The notes beneath the pieces were generated by a model. That model did not search any database, was not told the DNA's origin, and saw only the letters and a list, made by a program, of their open reading frames with translations. Made by a program: the position numbers and the translations under genes. From a virus, in the IMG/VR virus record IMGVR_UViG_3300002180_000023, positions 1 through 44,479 of that record: DNA of 44,479 nt; one strand, 5' to 3'. Shown in pieces: positions 17,538 to 25,270 of this stretch (the stretch's first letter is position 1; each line of letters opens with the position of its first letter).

Positions 17538-17800
17538 TCTAAATCGATATTATTAAACTTTAATAGTAGTGGTATGTAAAAGGTTCTAGGCTCATCTGTG
17601 TCTAGGTTAGTATATGCCACCAAGCTGTTAGATTTGTCACTGTGTTCACTGCTCAAGCCTACTCTTAACAAGCATTTATTTACTGTCTTAACACCATTAG
17701 TAACATCTTTGGTTGTGTTGCAAGTAAGGAACTCTATAGAAAATGGAATGTTATTCTTTGATAACTCTCTCATATTATTAAGCGCTTCGTATACATTCAT
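17534..17800 (-). CDS. Small protein leading the portal operon
   Basis: An 88-aa mixed alpha/beta protein with two cysteines and no membrane segment. It is the first gene of the unit starting at late promoter copy 2. The predicted start site falls within a few bases of ATG 17800, so the mRNA would be leaderless, or translation starts at the internal ATG 17773. It overlaps the portal gene by 4 bp. Function unknown. Confidence 0.7.
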   Translation of the reverse strand: MNVYEALNNMRELSKNNIPFSIEFLTCNTTKDVTNGVKTVNKCLLRVGLSSEHSDKSNSLVAYTNLDTDEPRTFYIPLLLKFNNIDLE

Positions 17801-17804
17801 ACTG

Positions 17805-17846
17805 CAATGATATACATCATTACTTGTTGAAACTGTGACACGGTAA
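17805..17846 (-). promoter_or_regulatory. Late promoter copy 2 (portal unit)
   Basis: The motif CTGTGACACGGTAA (plus strand 17833-17846) is 28 bp upstream of TATCATTG (17812-17805, minus strand). It fits the same architecture as the other four late sites. The predicted start is about 17800, at the first ATG of the portal operon. Confidence 0.7.
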
Positions 17847-17870
17847 CACCATGTTGTTCTATATGGTTGT

Positions 17871-18036
17871 TACTAGCACTTATATATAGTGCTAGCAACG
17901 CGCTAACTTGTTGACCTTCGGATTGCTTCGGTCATATATCTCGTTTTCTAAAGGGTATGCAATCGCATTTAGGAAACTCAGCGGGTCGGGGAGAGCGAGA
18001 AACACACTTTTAACCTAATTTATTTAATTAGGTTAA
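17871..18036. other. Hairpin-rich gene-free region between terminase and portal units
   Basis: No gene is visible between 17801 and 18231. The stretch has several stem candidates: CTAGCACT/AGTGCTAG (17873-17895), TGACC/GGTCA (17912-17934), TTTTCTAAA/TTTAGGAAA (17944-17976, one wobble) enclosed by CTCG/CGAG (17940-17999), and a perfect TTAACCTAATT/AATTAGGTTAA (18010-18036). The part 17977-17999 is unusually G-rich. A packaging site or a structured RNA are both possible. Confidence 0.5.
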
Positions 18037-18165
18037 AGTGCTGTTTTCTAGCTTGTTATTTTTTTTTGATTTTGTAAACGGTTGTTTTTTTAATGGTTTA
18101 GTATTAAAACTTATGTTATTTAGAGAGGTTTTAAATAGATTTTATCATGTGTTTTTTCTTGTTAA

Positions 18166-18186
18166 AAGTCGTAATATTTACGACTT
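18166..18186 (+). promoter_or_regulatory. Perfect 9-bp dyad upstream of moron cassette
   Basis: AAGTCGTAA-TAT-TTACGACTT lies 46 bp before the first cassette ATG. A TATTTTG box follows directly at 18187-18193, one base short of the -7 consensus. It is likely an operator controlling the plus-strand cassette. The half-site is unlike those of the other phage operators. Confidence 0.55.
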
Positions 18187-18231
18187 ATTTTGTATATTTA
18201 TATAAGTTAAATATTTAAAAATCATATACTT

Positions 18232-18663
18232 ATGACAACAAAAACAAAAGAAGCAACAACTTCTAAAAATGGTAAAAAGGCAGTTGAACAAAAAAAAGCA
18301 ACTCCTAGTATTAATAGTGCAACTTCTAAAAAAGAAGAGGTTAAAAAAATTGATGTTGCAAAAGCAACCGAAACCGTGAAGCAAATTTTAAAGCCAAGCG
18401 CAAAATCTAGATTAAACAGATTAGAAACTTTAAACATTCTAGCCGACAAATTTAATGCAGTAAATAACAAATATGACGAGTTAAGCCATTTCATGGCAGG
18501 AAACGACACTACAAACGCACAAATGAAATTTTCAAGCGCAAGTAATTACAGTTTCACATTACGCAACCCTGCAATTATTGATAAAATTTTAGGATTCGTT
18601 GAAACGGAATTTTCTCAAATAGTAGAGAAAGCAGAAAAAGAAGTTTTAGAGTTTCAAGTTTAA
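18232..18663 (+). CDS. Moron cassette protein 1, hypothetical
   Basis: A 143-aa protein. Residues 1-60 are Lys-, Ser- and Thr-rich and probably disordered. Residues 60-143 are helical (SRLNRLETLNILADKFNAVN). No membrane segment or catalytic motif is visible. It is the first plus-strand gene of an island that interrupts the minus-strand late block and is followed at once by a strong terminator, so it may be made at high level on its own with weaker read-through to the next genes. Confidence 0.72.
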   Translation: MTTKTKEATTSKNGKKAVEQKKATPSINSATSKKEEVKKIDVAKATETVKQILKPSAKSRLNRLETLNILADKFNAVNNKYDELSHFMAGNDTTNAQMKFSSASNYSFTLRNPAIIDKILGFVETEFSQIVEKAEKEVLEFQV

Positions 18664-18674
18664 CCAACAACAAC

Positions 18675-18707
18675 AAAAGCCTACTATTTACGGTAGTAGG
18701 CTTTTTT
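18675..18707 (+). terminator. Strong terminator after cassette gene 1
   Basis: A 12-bp stem, AAAAGCCTACTA / TAGTAGGCTTTT, with a 7-base loop is followed by more T residues on the plus strand. It is symmetrical enough to act in both directions and might also stop late transcription entering from the left-facing operon. Confidence 0.88.
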
Positions 18708-18721
18708 AAAATTTATGACTT

Positions 18722-18946
18722 ATGACAACACAAGCCAACAACAAAAGCAAAAGTAATTCTTTTAAAATTAGCGAGCAAGTTAAAAGTATCCTTCATAATA
18801 GAGGGCTTTCTAAAGTGTTTAATTATCAAGATTATACACACTTTAAGGAATTGTGTAAATACGCATTTAATAAAGCGCAAGCCATAGCAGATAAATTTAT
18901 TGAGGAACACCAAACAGAAAGCGATTTCAAAGATTATCAATTTTAA
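18722..18946 (+). CDS. Moron cassette protein 2, hypothetical
   Basis: A 74-aa, basic and helical protein opening with MTTQANNKSKSNSFKIS, which resembles the start of the preceding cassette protein (MTTKTKEATTSKNG). No domain is recognised. It begins 15 bp after the terminator and is followed 11 bp later by the ArdC-like gene, so it may share an anti-restriction operon. Confidence 0.65.
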   Translation: MTTQANNKSKSNSFKISEQVKSILHNRGLSKVFNYQDYTHFKELCKYAFNKAQAIADKFIEEHQTESDFKDYQF

Positions 18947-18957
18947 AATATATTATT

Positions 18958-19338
18958 ATGTCTATACAAGAAAAACGCGCCAAGCTTCGAGAACTTTCAG
19001 CAAAGGCAAAAGAAATAAAAAACAGATTAATTGAAGATGCACCAACACCAGAGCAAGCCCTTATATATAGCAGCATGACTTTAAATGATATTATTATTAA
19101 ATATTTCTACAAGTCACCAGAGCACCAAGAATTCCACACTTTTAAAGGATGGTTAAAAGAGGGGAGCTGTGTAAAAAAAGGAGAAACAGCCTTTTTAGTT
19201 TGGGGAAGACCAAAAGCAGTCCAGGAGAAAGAGAAAAACCCAAAAGCAGAAAATGACGAGGATAGCGATTTTTTTCCTGTAAGCTTCATTTTTAGTAACG
19301 CTCAAGTTCAACCACTAAAACAAAAAGAAAGTGCTTAA
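18958..19338 (+). CDS. ArdC N-terminal-like (anti-restriction) protein
   Basis: A 126-aa protein. Residues 61-85 read TFKGWLKEGSCVKKGETAFLVWG, matching the pattern of the ArdC N-terminal single-strand-DNA-binding domain, where Trp and KKGE are typical. The C-terminal metallopeptidase domain of full ArdC proteins is absent. Short ArdC-like proteins occur in Bacteroidota mobile elements and may protect incoming DNA from restriction. It lies directly before the methyltransferase-like gene, which fits an anti-restriction pair. Function is inferred. Confidence 0.68.
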   Translation: MSIQEKRAKLRELSAKAKEIKNRLIEDAPTPEQALIYSSMTLNDIIIKYFYKSPEHQEFHTFKGWLKEGSCVKKGETAFLVWGRPKAVQEKEKNPKAENDEDSDFFPVSFIFSNAQVQPLKQKESA

Positions 19339-19354
19339 AACTAGAGACACACCA

Positions 19355-19987
19355 ATGTATTTGAGGGAGTTTAACTCCCTCTTTTCATTATTAGCAAGAA
19401 GACACGACGCATCGCGCGTCTTCGACGATTTCCTAACACTTGTTATTTGCTGTCTAGCCAGACAAACACAAGAGGAATGGTATTTAGATACCATAAGGAA
19501 ATACGACGAAGACGAAATAAATAATTTAGCCAAAATGTTTGGCTCTCTTTTAATTATTTATGAAAAATCGCTACGCGATAACGATTGGATAGATCCTCTA
19601 GGTGAATACTACGAGGAACTATCTGGAAAATATAAAAAGCAAGGCTTTGGCCAATTCTTCACACCTAAAAGTTTATGCGATGTCATGGCGCAGATTACTG
19701 TTAAAGAAAACGATTTTGGCAACCATATTAACGATTGTGCAGTAGGTTCCGGAAGAACCTTACTTGCAGCAAATAGAATTTGTAAAGGTAATTACTACGT
19801 GGCGCAAGATATAGACCATGTATGTGTAAAAATGACTTGTATTAACATGGCAATACATGGATTAAAAGGCGAAGTCCACCACATGAATACTTTGCAAAAT
19901 AACGCGCCCTGGAATAGTTATATTATTAACCATGATTGGCACAAAACCAAAACGCCATTTATATTCAAAAAAAAGGTCTCCAATTAG
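19355..19987 (+). CDS. N6-adenine methyltransferase-like protein lacking NPPY/F
   Basis: A 210-aa protein (ATG 19355; a GTG at 19331 overlaps the upstream stop by 8 bp). It has an HsdM-like FTP segment (GQFFTP, about 99-104), SAM-binding motif I (DCAVGSG, about 127-133) and an acidic motif II (QDID). The catalytic (N/D)PP(Y/F) motif expected soon after is not there; the region reads NNAPWNSYIINHDW ... KTPF. It ends early, and its stop codon lies in the loop of the terminator at 19971-19999. It may bind SAM or DNA without methylating, or be a degraded enzyme. Confidence 0.72.
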   Translation: MYLREFNSLFSLLARRHDASRVFDDFLTLVICCLARQTQEEWYLDTIRKYDEDEINNLAKMFGSLLIIYEKSLRDNDWIDPLGEYYEELSGKYKKQGFGQFFTPKSLCDVMAQITVKENDFGNHINDCAVGSGRTLLAANRICKGNYYVAQDIDHVCVKMTCINMAIHGLKGEVHHMNTLQNNAPWNSYIINHDWHKTKTPFIFKKKVSN

Positions 19988-19999
19988 GAGACCTTTTTT
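19971..19999 (+). terminator. Terminator at end of methyltransferase-like gene
   Basis: GGTCTCC / GGAGACC, extended by A-T pairs, has a 5-base loop and is followed by six T. The TAG stop of the upstream gene is formed in the loop and second arm (19985-19987). Confidence 0.88.
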
Positions 20000-20053
20000 G
20001 TTTACAATTGTTTATAACTTGCAATTAAAGTCTGATAAGTTATTTGTAATTTT

Positions 20054-20108
20054 GAGCAACTCCTAAAAAGAGAAAGCTACTAATGGTAGTTAGTAGCTTT
20101 GAGTTGTT
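20054..20108. terminator. Large hairpin at end of terminase unit
   Basis: A perfect 11-bp stem, AAAGCTACTAA / TTAGTAGCTTT (20073-20083, 20090-20100), is flanked by a shorter outer pairing (CAACTC / GAGTTG). On the minus strand it is followed by CTCTTTTT, so it can end the terminase transcript. On the plus strand it would form a structured leader for the small peptide gene at 20130. Confidence 0.6.
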
Positions 20109-20129
20109 GTTTAATTAAATCTAAAGCTT

Positions 20130-20210
20130 ATGCAAATAGATTTTTTATTAGTAGTAGCTCTTCTACAGCTACTAGTTTCAATTATAGACTTAATTTATAA
20201 ACGAAACTAA
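20130..20210 (+). CDS. 26-aa hydrophobic peptide (type I toxin-like)
   Basis: ATG 20130 to TAA 20210 encodes 26 residues: a short polar start (MQID), one membrane helix (FLLVVALLQLLVSII) and a polar end finishing in KRN. It sits between a structured leader hairpin and its own terminator (20215-20238). The layout recalls small hydrophobic toxins of type I systems, but no antisense RNA has been shown and the ORF is short. It is not certain to be a gene. Confidence 0.45.
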   Translation: MQIDFLLVVALLQLLVSIIDLIYKRN

Positions 20211-20214
20211 ACTA

Positions 20215-20238
20215 AGGGCCCTGAAAAGGGCTCTTTTT
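20215..20238 (+). terminator. Terminator after small peptide ORF
   Basis: A 7-bp stem, AGGGCCC / GGGCTCT (one G-T pair), with loop TGAAAA is followed by a T run on the plus strand. Confidence 0.8.
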
Positions 20239-20336
20239 CTTTTACAAATATATGTAAATTGTATTAATATTGATACAATTATGAAATTAATTCAAAGATT
20301 AACGTCAGTATTCACAATTAAAATATAAGCATTATT

Positions 20337-22025
20337 TTAATTAACGCCCTCTAATCCAGTTGGCAACCATTCGCGAGTATAGCCTATTTTGTCTACCCAG
20401 TTTTTTCTATACAATAAGTACTTACCAGCATCGCTATAATTAGTAGATTGCATAGGTAATTTTTTTAATGGCAAATCTTCGCTTGTTTTGTCTTTATGGA
20501 TTCTATTACTTCCAGACCTAGCGTCTTTTTTTACAATAATTCTCGATAATTCTAACGAACTCTTGTATTCTCTACATTGATATTCATCAATTAACAGCTG
20601 TGGTAAGCCATTAACATTTCCTGAAAGTAGGTGTTTCATTAAAAAGAATTCTTCATCGTGGTAAATAGTGGCTTGACCTACGCTTTTTAACGTCACTTTC
20701 CAACCAGTACTGTGTCCGTTTTTATCGAATTCTATATGTTTTTTCACTTCACTAGCCCAATCTCTTCCACTTGTTGCGTATTGGTTTCCAGATCTATCGT
20801 AATACATGTCCAAACGTTTGTTTATGTGTGGTCCAAAAAACTTCACAAACTTTTCACCAATTTCTTGAGAGCTTTCAGGAATTAAGGTATGTAAGCCTTT
20901 TACAATTCTATATTTTGAACCATGGTCTTGGCCAATAACCATAGAAATCATTTTCCCAAAATCCACACCACATTCTAAAGGTGCATGTGGATCTACATAG
21001 CGCAACATTTCGCTAGTAAATGGTGCAGCATCTTTTATTCCTGTTCTCCGTACAACTTCATTAATAATACCATCTCCATAAAAATGCTGAGAGCCTAAAC
21101 CTGAATAAAATTTTTCGCCATCTTCCAAAGCACTTTTAAAAGAAAGCACACTTTGCTTAAATTCTTCCCATCCTAAAGCTTCCAGTTGGTCGAAAATATA
21201 TTCTGGAGTTAAAATGTCTAAATTTACCAAACTAGAAACCACCATAAAAAAGGTGGTATTTTTTCTAGCTGTGTACCAACGTATCATCCAACGTTCTCGC
21301 TGTTTGATTAATTTTTTAAGAGCAGATCTATTTCGCTTATCGTAAGCCTTTTTAATTTCAATATTAATTTCATTTAAAATACAACCTGCTTGAAACGCCA
21401 TTTTAACACGCTCCATATCCATGTTTTCGCGTGTTTCCATTATCCAGTCGTGATTCTTTTTACTAATGTTTGGTAAATCTGTAGTAAATGTGGTACCACG
21501 ATACAATGGCGAGTATGCTACTTGGCCATGTCCACGAAGCGCTGGAATAATAATATCTAAAACACGCTTATCGAAATATTTCACTTCATCTCCAAATAAA
21601 TGCTGAAAAGAATCTCCAGCTAAACCTGAAGGTTGATCAAGTGAGCCTAATTTAAAAATACAACCATTATGGATGGAAATGGTGTTTTTATGCCTAATTA
21701 TTGGTGTATATGGAATTTTAAAGTGTGCAGGTGGACGCTCGTCAATAACATAGTGAAGACCTTCTACCCAGCCTTTATATTCGCGCCAACCTTCAACAAG
21801 TTTCGGAATAACTTTGTCTTTGGCATTTACAAACGTATCTGCAGCAAAACCAAAAACACTCCTGGGCATATCGTAAACACAATCCATAGCTCTGTCTGCT
21901 TGGATATCTGTCGTTTTAGTTGTACCACGACCTGCAATGATTCTTAAATGCTGAGGAGCAGTTAAATCTATAATTTGCTTTACAGGATTTCCGTATCTGT
22001 ATTCTACATTAGAATCATTCTTCAT
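20337..22025 (-). CDS. terL: Terminase large subunit
   Basis: This 562-aa DNA-packaging motor has an N-terminal ATPase with an atypical P-loop AGRGTTKT (residues 31-38, Thr in place of the usual Gly before Lys) and a Walker B plus catalytic Glu in HLFGDEVKYF (D146, E147). The C-terminal RNase H-like nuclease carries acidic residues in ECGVDFGKM and MYYDRSGNQ. It overlaps the upstream gene by 11 bp. Length and motif order fit a large terminase. It is the last gene of the unit that begins at late promoter copy 3. Confidence 0.88.
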   Translation of the reverse strand: MKNDSNVEYRYGNPVKQIIDLTAPQHLRIIAGRGTTKTTDIQADRAMDCVYDMPRSVFGFAADTFVNAKDKVIPKLVEGWREYKGWVEGLHYVIDERPPAHFKIPYTPIIRHKNTISIHNGCIFKLGSLDQPSGLAGDSFQHLFGDEVKYFDKRVLDIIIPALRGHGQVAYSPLYRGTTFTTDLPNISKKNHDWIMETRENMDMERVKMAFQAGCILNEINIEIKKAYDKRNRSALKKLIKQRERWMIRWYTARKNTTFFMVVSSLVNLDILTPEYIFDQLEALGWEEFKQSVLSFKSALEDGEKFYSGLGSQHFYGDGIINEVVRRTGIKDAAPFTSEMLRYVDPHAPLECGVDFGKMISMVIGQDHGSKYRIVKGLHTLIPESSQEIGEKFVKFFGPHINKRLDMYYDRSGNQYATSGRDWASEVKKHIEFDKNGHSTGWKVTLKSVGQATIYHDEEFFLMKHLLSGNVNGLPQLLIDEYQCREYKSSLELSRIIVKKDARSGSNRIHKDKTSEDLPLKKLPMQSTNYSDAGKYLLYRKNWVDKIGYTREWLPTGLEGVN

Positions 22026-22662
22026 TGTTTCGTGGATTGTCTGGAGCGTCTAAGAACGCTCTGAAAGGCAGAATACCTGCTTCACGTTTTAGAATGTCTT
22101 TTTGTAATTCGCTTAAATCTGATAATCTGTCAATAAATCCAGCAACTTCGCGTCTATCTGCTTTTATAATTCCTACTTGCTCTGGATCTGTAGTATAAAT
22201 TTTAAAAGGTTTATCGAATAAGCCTTCAGGAAAATCATCAACATCTGGATCGTCTAGTTTTCTAAATTTATAGGCTTTTTCACGCATTTTAGAAATACGC
22301 TCTAAATCATCAATACCTTTAGATGCTAATCTTGCTAAAGCAATATCTTCATCCTGTTCGTCAGCATACATATTTCTATAAGCTTCTTTTGGAATGGTGT
22401 TTTCTAAATAAAAATACTCTACAGCATCGTTATAAATTTTATTTGCAAGTGTCCAGTGTAAACCATTTACTTTTTCTAGATGCTTTATAATGTGTTCTTT
22501 TGAAGCAAATCGATTAATACGACGCTTCATGTCTCTAACTTTTTCTAAAGCATCCAGATAGTCTACCATGTCCTGTGGAGCTTTATCCATGTCTCCAGTA
22601 TCAACATAGTCGTAAACATCTTCAAGCTTTAAATGTTTGGGTACTTTTATGTCTTTATACAT
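22015..22662 (-). CDS. Terminase-associated protein
   Basis: A 215-aa acidic, helical protein directly upstream of the large terminase. I use ATG 22662 (MYKDIK), which overlaps the previous gene by 8 bp; an ATG at 22677 is less economical. A helical stretch near residues 40-80 (DMKRRINRFASKEHIIKHLEKVN) could be a helix-turn-helix. It may be a second small-terminase component or an accessory packaging factor. Confidence 0.65.
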   Translation of the reverse strand: MYKDIKVPKHLKLEDVYDYVDTGDMDKAPQDMVDYLDALEKVRDMKRRINRFASKEHIIKHLEKVNGLHWTLANKIYNDAVEYFYLENTIPKEAYRNMYADEQDEDIALARLASKGIDDLERISKMREKAYKFRKLDDPDVDDFPEGLFDKPFKIYTTDPEQVGIIKADRREVAGFIDRLSDLSELQKDILKREAGILPFRAFLDAPDNPRNNEE

Positions 22663-22990
22663 TTCCACCATAAACAAATTCTTTTAGGCGTTTAAATTCA
22701 GCTTCATCATAACTCTTCTTATAAATTTGTGCTGCAGTAATGTTTCCAGACTCAGCATTTAAAGCTTGTTTTTCATCAATTACAAACTGTGTTTTTAATC
22801 TTCCTCGCTGTATGGCTGTCCAAATAGGCGAATCTATTTTTGTAGCTTCCTGGAGAAAAGCGCTTTTTTTCATACCTAAATAAATAGCCATATCTGCGTA
22901 AGAATAATTTACTGCAGACAAACGCTCAACGGTTTCTGTAAGCGTAAGTTCTTTAAGGTCTGCGCTATTTGTAGGATTATTTTCTGTCAT
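22655..22990 (-). CDS. terS: Putative terminase small subunit
   Basis: A 111-aa protein with a helix-turn-helix-like N-terminal half (LTETVERLSAVNYSYADMAIYLGMKKSAFLQEA) and the ending NAESGNITAAQIYKKSYDEAEFK, a pattern seen in small terminases of Bacteroidota phages. It would recognise the packaging site and hand DNA to the large subunit. It is coupled to the downstream gene by overlap and to the upstream membrane protein gene by a 4-bp overlap. Confidence 0.65.
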   Translation of the reverse strand: MTENNPTNSADLKELTLTETVERLSAVNYSYADMAIYLGMKKSAFLQEATKIDSPIWTAIQRGRLKTQFVIDEKQALNAESGNITAAQIYKKSYDEAEFKRLKEFVYGGNV

Positions 22991-23184
22991 TTTTCTTTTG
23001 AATAATGATTCTCAATTACTAACGATGCCACTATAACAACTAAATAAACAATCCAATATTTACATAAGAGCTGTACTTGAGTCATCTCAGGATTTGTAAA
23101 ACTTAAATGAATTATTTTTCCAAATCCTAAAAAAAGTACTGCTATTGAAAGAATAAATTTAAAATCGAATTTAGGTTTACTCAT
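22987..23184 (-). CDS. Small two-helix membrane protein
   Basis: A 65-aa protein with two membrane segments (FKFILSIAVLFLGFGKIIHL and YWIVYLVVIVASLVI) and a charged end. Its leader, AAACTTTAGAAATC before ATGAG, is nearly identical to that of the next gene upstream (23364), suggesting a shared translation signal. It lies in the packaging operon, so the purpose of a membrane protein here is unclear. Confidence 0.65.
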   Translation of the reverse strand: MSKPKFDFKFILSIAVLFLGFGKIIHLSFTNPEMTQVQLLCKYWIVYLVVIVASLVIENHYSKEK

Positions 23185-23205
23185 GATTTCTAAAGTTTAA
23201 TTATG

Positions 23206-23364
23206 CTACATAATTGCAATTAAAGAACAAGTAATACATAGGATGAGCAATAAACATGCATTAATTATATCTAGAATAGATCTGTATTTTTTCTGGTCTT
23301 TTAAAGACAAGTCTGAAAGAGAATAATTTAGACCTGGGAAAAAATAAAAAAAGAGGTTTCTCAT
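23206..23364 (-). CDS. Small membrane protein
   Basis: A 52-aa ORF from ATG 23364 to TAG 23206, starting 5 bp after the PLD-like gene. Residues 30-51 form one hydrophobic helix (LLLILCITCSLIAIM). The leader AAACTTTAGAAATT repeats before the next gene as well. It fits the operon spacing well. Function unknown. Confidence 0.6.
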   Translation of the reverse strand: MRNLFFYFFPGLNYSLSDLSLKDQKKYRSILDIINACLLLILCITCSLIAIM

Positions 23365-23369
23365 AATTT

Positions 23370-23993
23370 CTAAAGTTTTACAATTTCACCATTAATAGCT
23401 TTGTGTCTAATTTGCACATCTGTAAATAATTTGTGTCTAAACGCAAATAACTTCGCGCAATTTGCAAATGTGTATTGTTCGTAATACGCATTATCGCTCC
23501 AGTTTCCTGAGCCTTCAATTACGTAATGCGCTTCTTTTGTTTCAATAAGGCAAACTTTAGCATGAACCCAAGCGAATAACACATTTATATTAGCATACTC
23601 TCTGTTTACAGACGCTAGTAAATCTGTTATAACAGGATTTCGTCTTAACATGGTATCACTAACTAAAAGCGTTATTTTATCCACCAAACCGTTTCGATGA
23701 AGCTCCACTAATGCATTTATAACACGTTTATTTATACTGTAGGTTGTAGCCATTAAATGTTTGGCTGTTTGATTCTCTAACACAACCGGAATAAACGTAA
23801 AGGCATTAAAGGAGTTATCGCTCTGTAAGAAAAAGAACTCTTCGCTTTCCGGAAGACGCTTCAAGTCTTTTTTTACCGAAGCAACTTTTTGGTAATGCGC
23901 TGCCAAGTATTTTGAAACAAAACTTCCAGAAGCAGATGTTTCTATGGCAGGGGAAACATCTTTATCTGGAAGTGTAAAAAATTTATGAGACAT
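23370..23993 (-). CDS. Phospholipase D-like (single HKD) protein
   Basis: A 207-aa protein with one PLD-type motif: HAKVCLIE (H144, K146, Glu in place of the usual Asp at 151) followed by GSGNWS (residues 161-166). PLD-family enzymes use two such motifs, so a one-motif protein would act as a dimer, as in Nuc/BfiI-type nucleases. It lies just upstream of the small terminase genes. A nuclease or phosphodiesterase role during packaging or host attack is possible; the substrate cannot be read from the sequence. Confidence 0.7.
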   Translation of the reverse strand: MSHKFFTLPDKDVSPAIETSASGSFVSKYLAAHYQKVASVKKDLKRLPESEEFFFLQSDNSFNAFTFIPVVLENQTAKHLMATTYSINKRVINALVELHRNGLVDKITLLVSDTMLRRNPVITDLLASVNREYANINVLFAWVHAKVCLIETKEAHYVIEGSGNWSDNAYYEQYTFANCAKLFAFRHKLFTDVQIRHKAINGEIVKL

Positions 23994-23997
23994 AGAT

Positions 23998-25134
23998 TTA
24001 GCTTATGTTTTTCAAACGCGTATCTACTAATTCTAATTCATGTTTAAATTCATTCAGCTTTTTTTCAAAAGCGTCTTTGTCTTCACCTGCTTCCATTTTA
24101 TCTAGTTTCTTAGAATCTCTAGAAATGTAAGTACGAAGGTTTTTTTGACGTTTTGTAAGCTCTACAGTCGATAGTTTTGCAACTTTTTCTTGTAGCATAT
24201 CTTCAGCAAAAATTGGATGCTTTCCTAAAATCTCGCCATGCTCTTTGTAGTAGTTAAGCTCGTCGTAGATCTCCAGGTTTAATTCGAAATTTTCTACAGC
24301 TTTAACAGCTAACTCATATAACTCTTCTTCTGAAGCGCCTAACTCAAGTAGTTTTTTAATTTCTACTCTAGAGTCTTTATAATTAAAGTAAGCAGTAAGC
24401 TTATCTGCTACTAATATTTTAAATTTATCTGGACAATCTTCTTTAGTTAAAAACGGAAACTCGTCACGAAGCTTTAAGTCTGTTTTTACTTCTACTGGAG
24501 CGTTTACAAATAAATCTCTAACAACGTTTGCAGTATCAATAATATCTTGTTGTGAATTTCTATGTAATAAAATATCTCGAGCTGCTAATAACTTTTCAAC
24601 TGCAAATGCTTGAGCTGTTTCTACCAAACCATTATAATGATTGGTTAAAACTTTTATTTGATCGTCTTTTTTTCTTGAAGGACTTTCTAATTTTAATTCT
24701 GTAATTAAATCTGCACGTTCTTTAGTTCCATTAATACCAGTAGAAAACTCTGGTAAAGGATCTGGCATTAATAAATCTAATTCAGAAAATTCAACCAAAT
24801 CAATAGCTTCTTGAAGAAGCGTTTTAGCATCTGCTTCAGGATCTAGTGCTAATAATCTTTCTTCTCCAGTTAAAATAGGAGTAGCAGCTTTTTTCACAGC
24901 CTTTTTAGCAGACACCAACTCAGTATCTTTAATACCACAAAGTTTTTTAATGTCGTATTCTAAAGTGTCTAGATTATTTTTTGAATAACCTGCAGCATTA
25001 TAATATCTTTTTTGTGATTCTGAAACAGCTTCTAGTTTCAGGAATACAGCTAATAAAGCATTGAATTTTACTTTTGCCGAAATATACTTAGCTACCAGAG
25101 CTTCTTTTATTTCGTTTTTTGTTTGAGTTTTCAT
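23998..25134 (-). CDS. Hypothetical helical phage protein
   Basis: This 378-aa protein is almost wholly helical and charged, with coiled-coil-like runs at both ends. There is no membrane segment, cysteine cluster or known catalytic motif. It opens the transcription unit at late promoter copy 3, with a leader of about 30 nt, ahead of the PLD-like and terminase genes. Its late expression suggests a structural, internal or assembly function, but I do not recognise it. Confidence 0.7.
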   Translation of the reverse strand: MKTQTKNEIKEALVAKYISAKVKFNALLAVFLKLEAVSESQKRYYNAAGYSKNNLDTLEYDIKKLCGIKDTELVSAKKAVKKAATPILTGEERLLALDPEADAKTLLQEAIDLVEFSELDLLMPDPLPEFSTGINGTKERADLITELKLESPSRKKDDQIKVLTNHYNGLVETAQAFAVEKLLAARDILLHRNSQQDIIDTANVVRDLFVNAPVEVKTDLKLRDEFPFLTKEDCPDKFKILVADKLTAYFNYKDSRVEIKKLLELGASEEELYELAVKAVENFELNLEIYDELNYYKEHGEILGKHPIFAEDMLQEKVAKLSTVELTKRQKNLRTYISRDSKKLDKMEAGEDKDAFEKKLNEFKHELELVDTRLKNIS

Positions 25135-25169
25135 ACGTATGTTTTTAATAATAATTTCTTAAGAGACTA

Positions 25170-25210
25170 CAATGTAATTGCAAATGCAATTACTAACTGT
25201 GACACGGTAA
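25170..25210 (-). promoter_or_regulatory. Late promoter copy 3 (378-aa/terminase unit)
   Basis: CTGTGACACGGTAA (plus strand 25197-25210) is 27 bp upstream of TTACATTG (25177-25170, minus strand). It lies 2 bp downstream of the capsid-unit terminator in the direction of transcription. The predicted start is about 25165 and the ATG is at 25134. Confidence 0.72.
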
Positions 25211-25212
25211 AC

Positions 25213-25246
25213 AAAAAAGGCTCTCATACTAGATGAGAGCCTTTTT
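25213..25246 (-). terminator. Terminator of the capsid transcription unit
   Basis: A 14-bp perfect stem, AAAAAGGCTCTCAT / ATGAGAGCCTTTTT, with a 5-base loop carries T on both sides. It isolates the protease-capsid-272-aa unit from the next late promoter. Confidence 0.9.
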
Positions 25247-25270
25247 ACTATTAATTAGAGAATGATAGAT

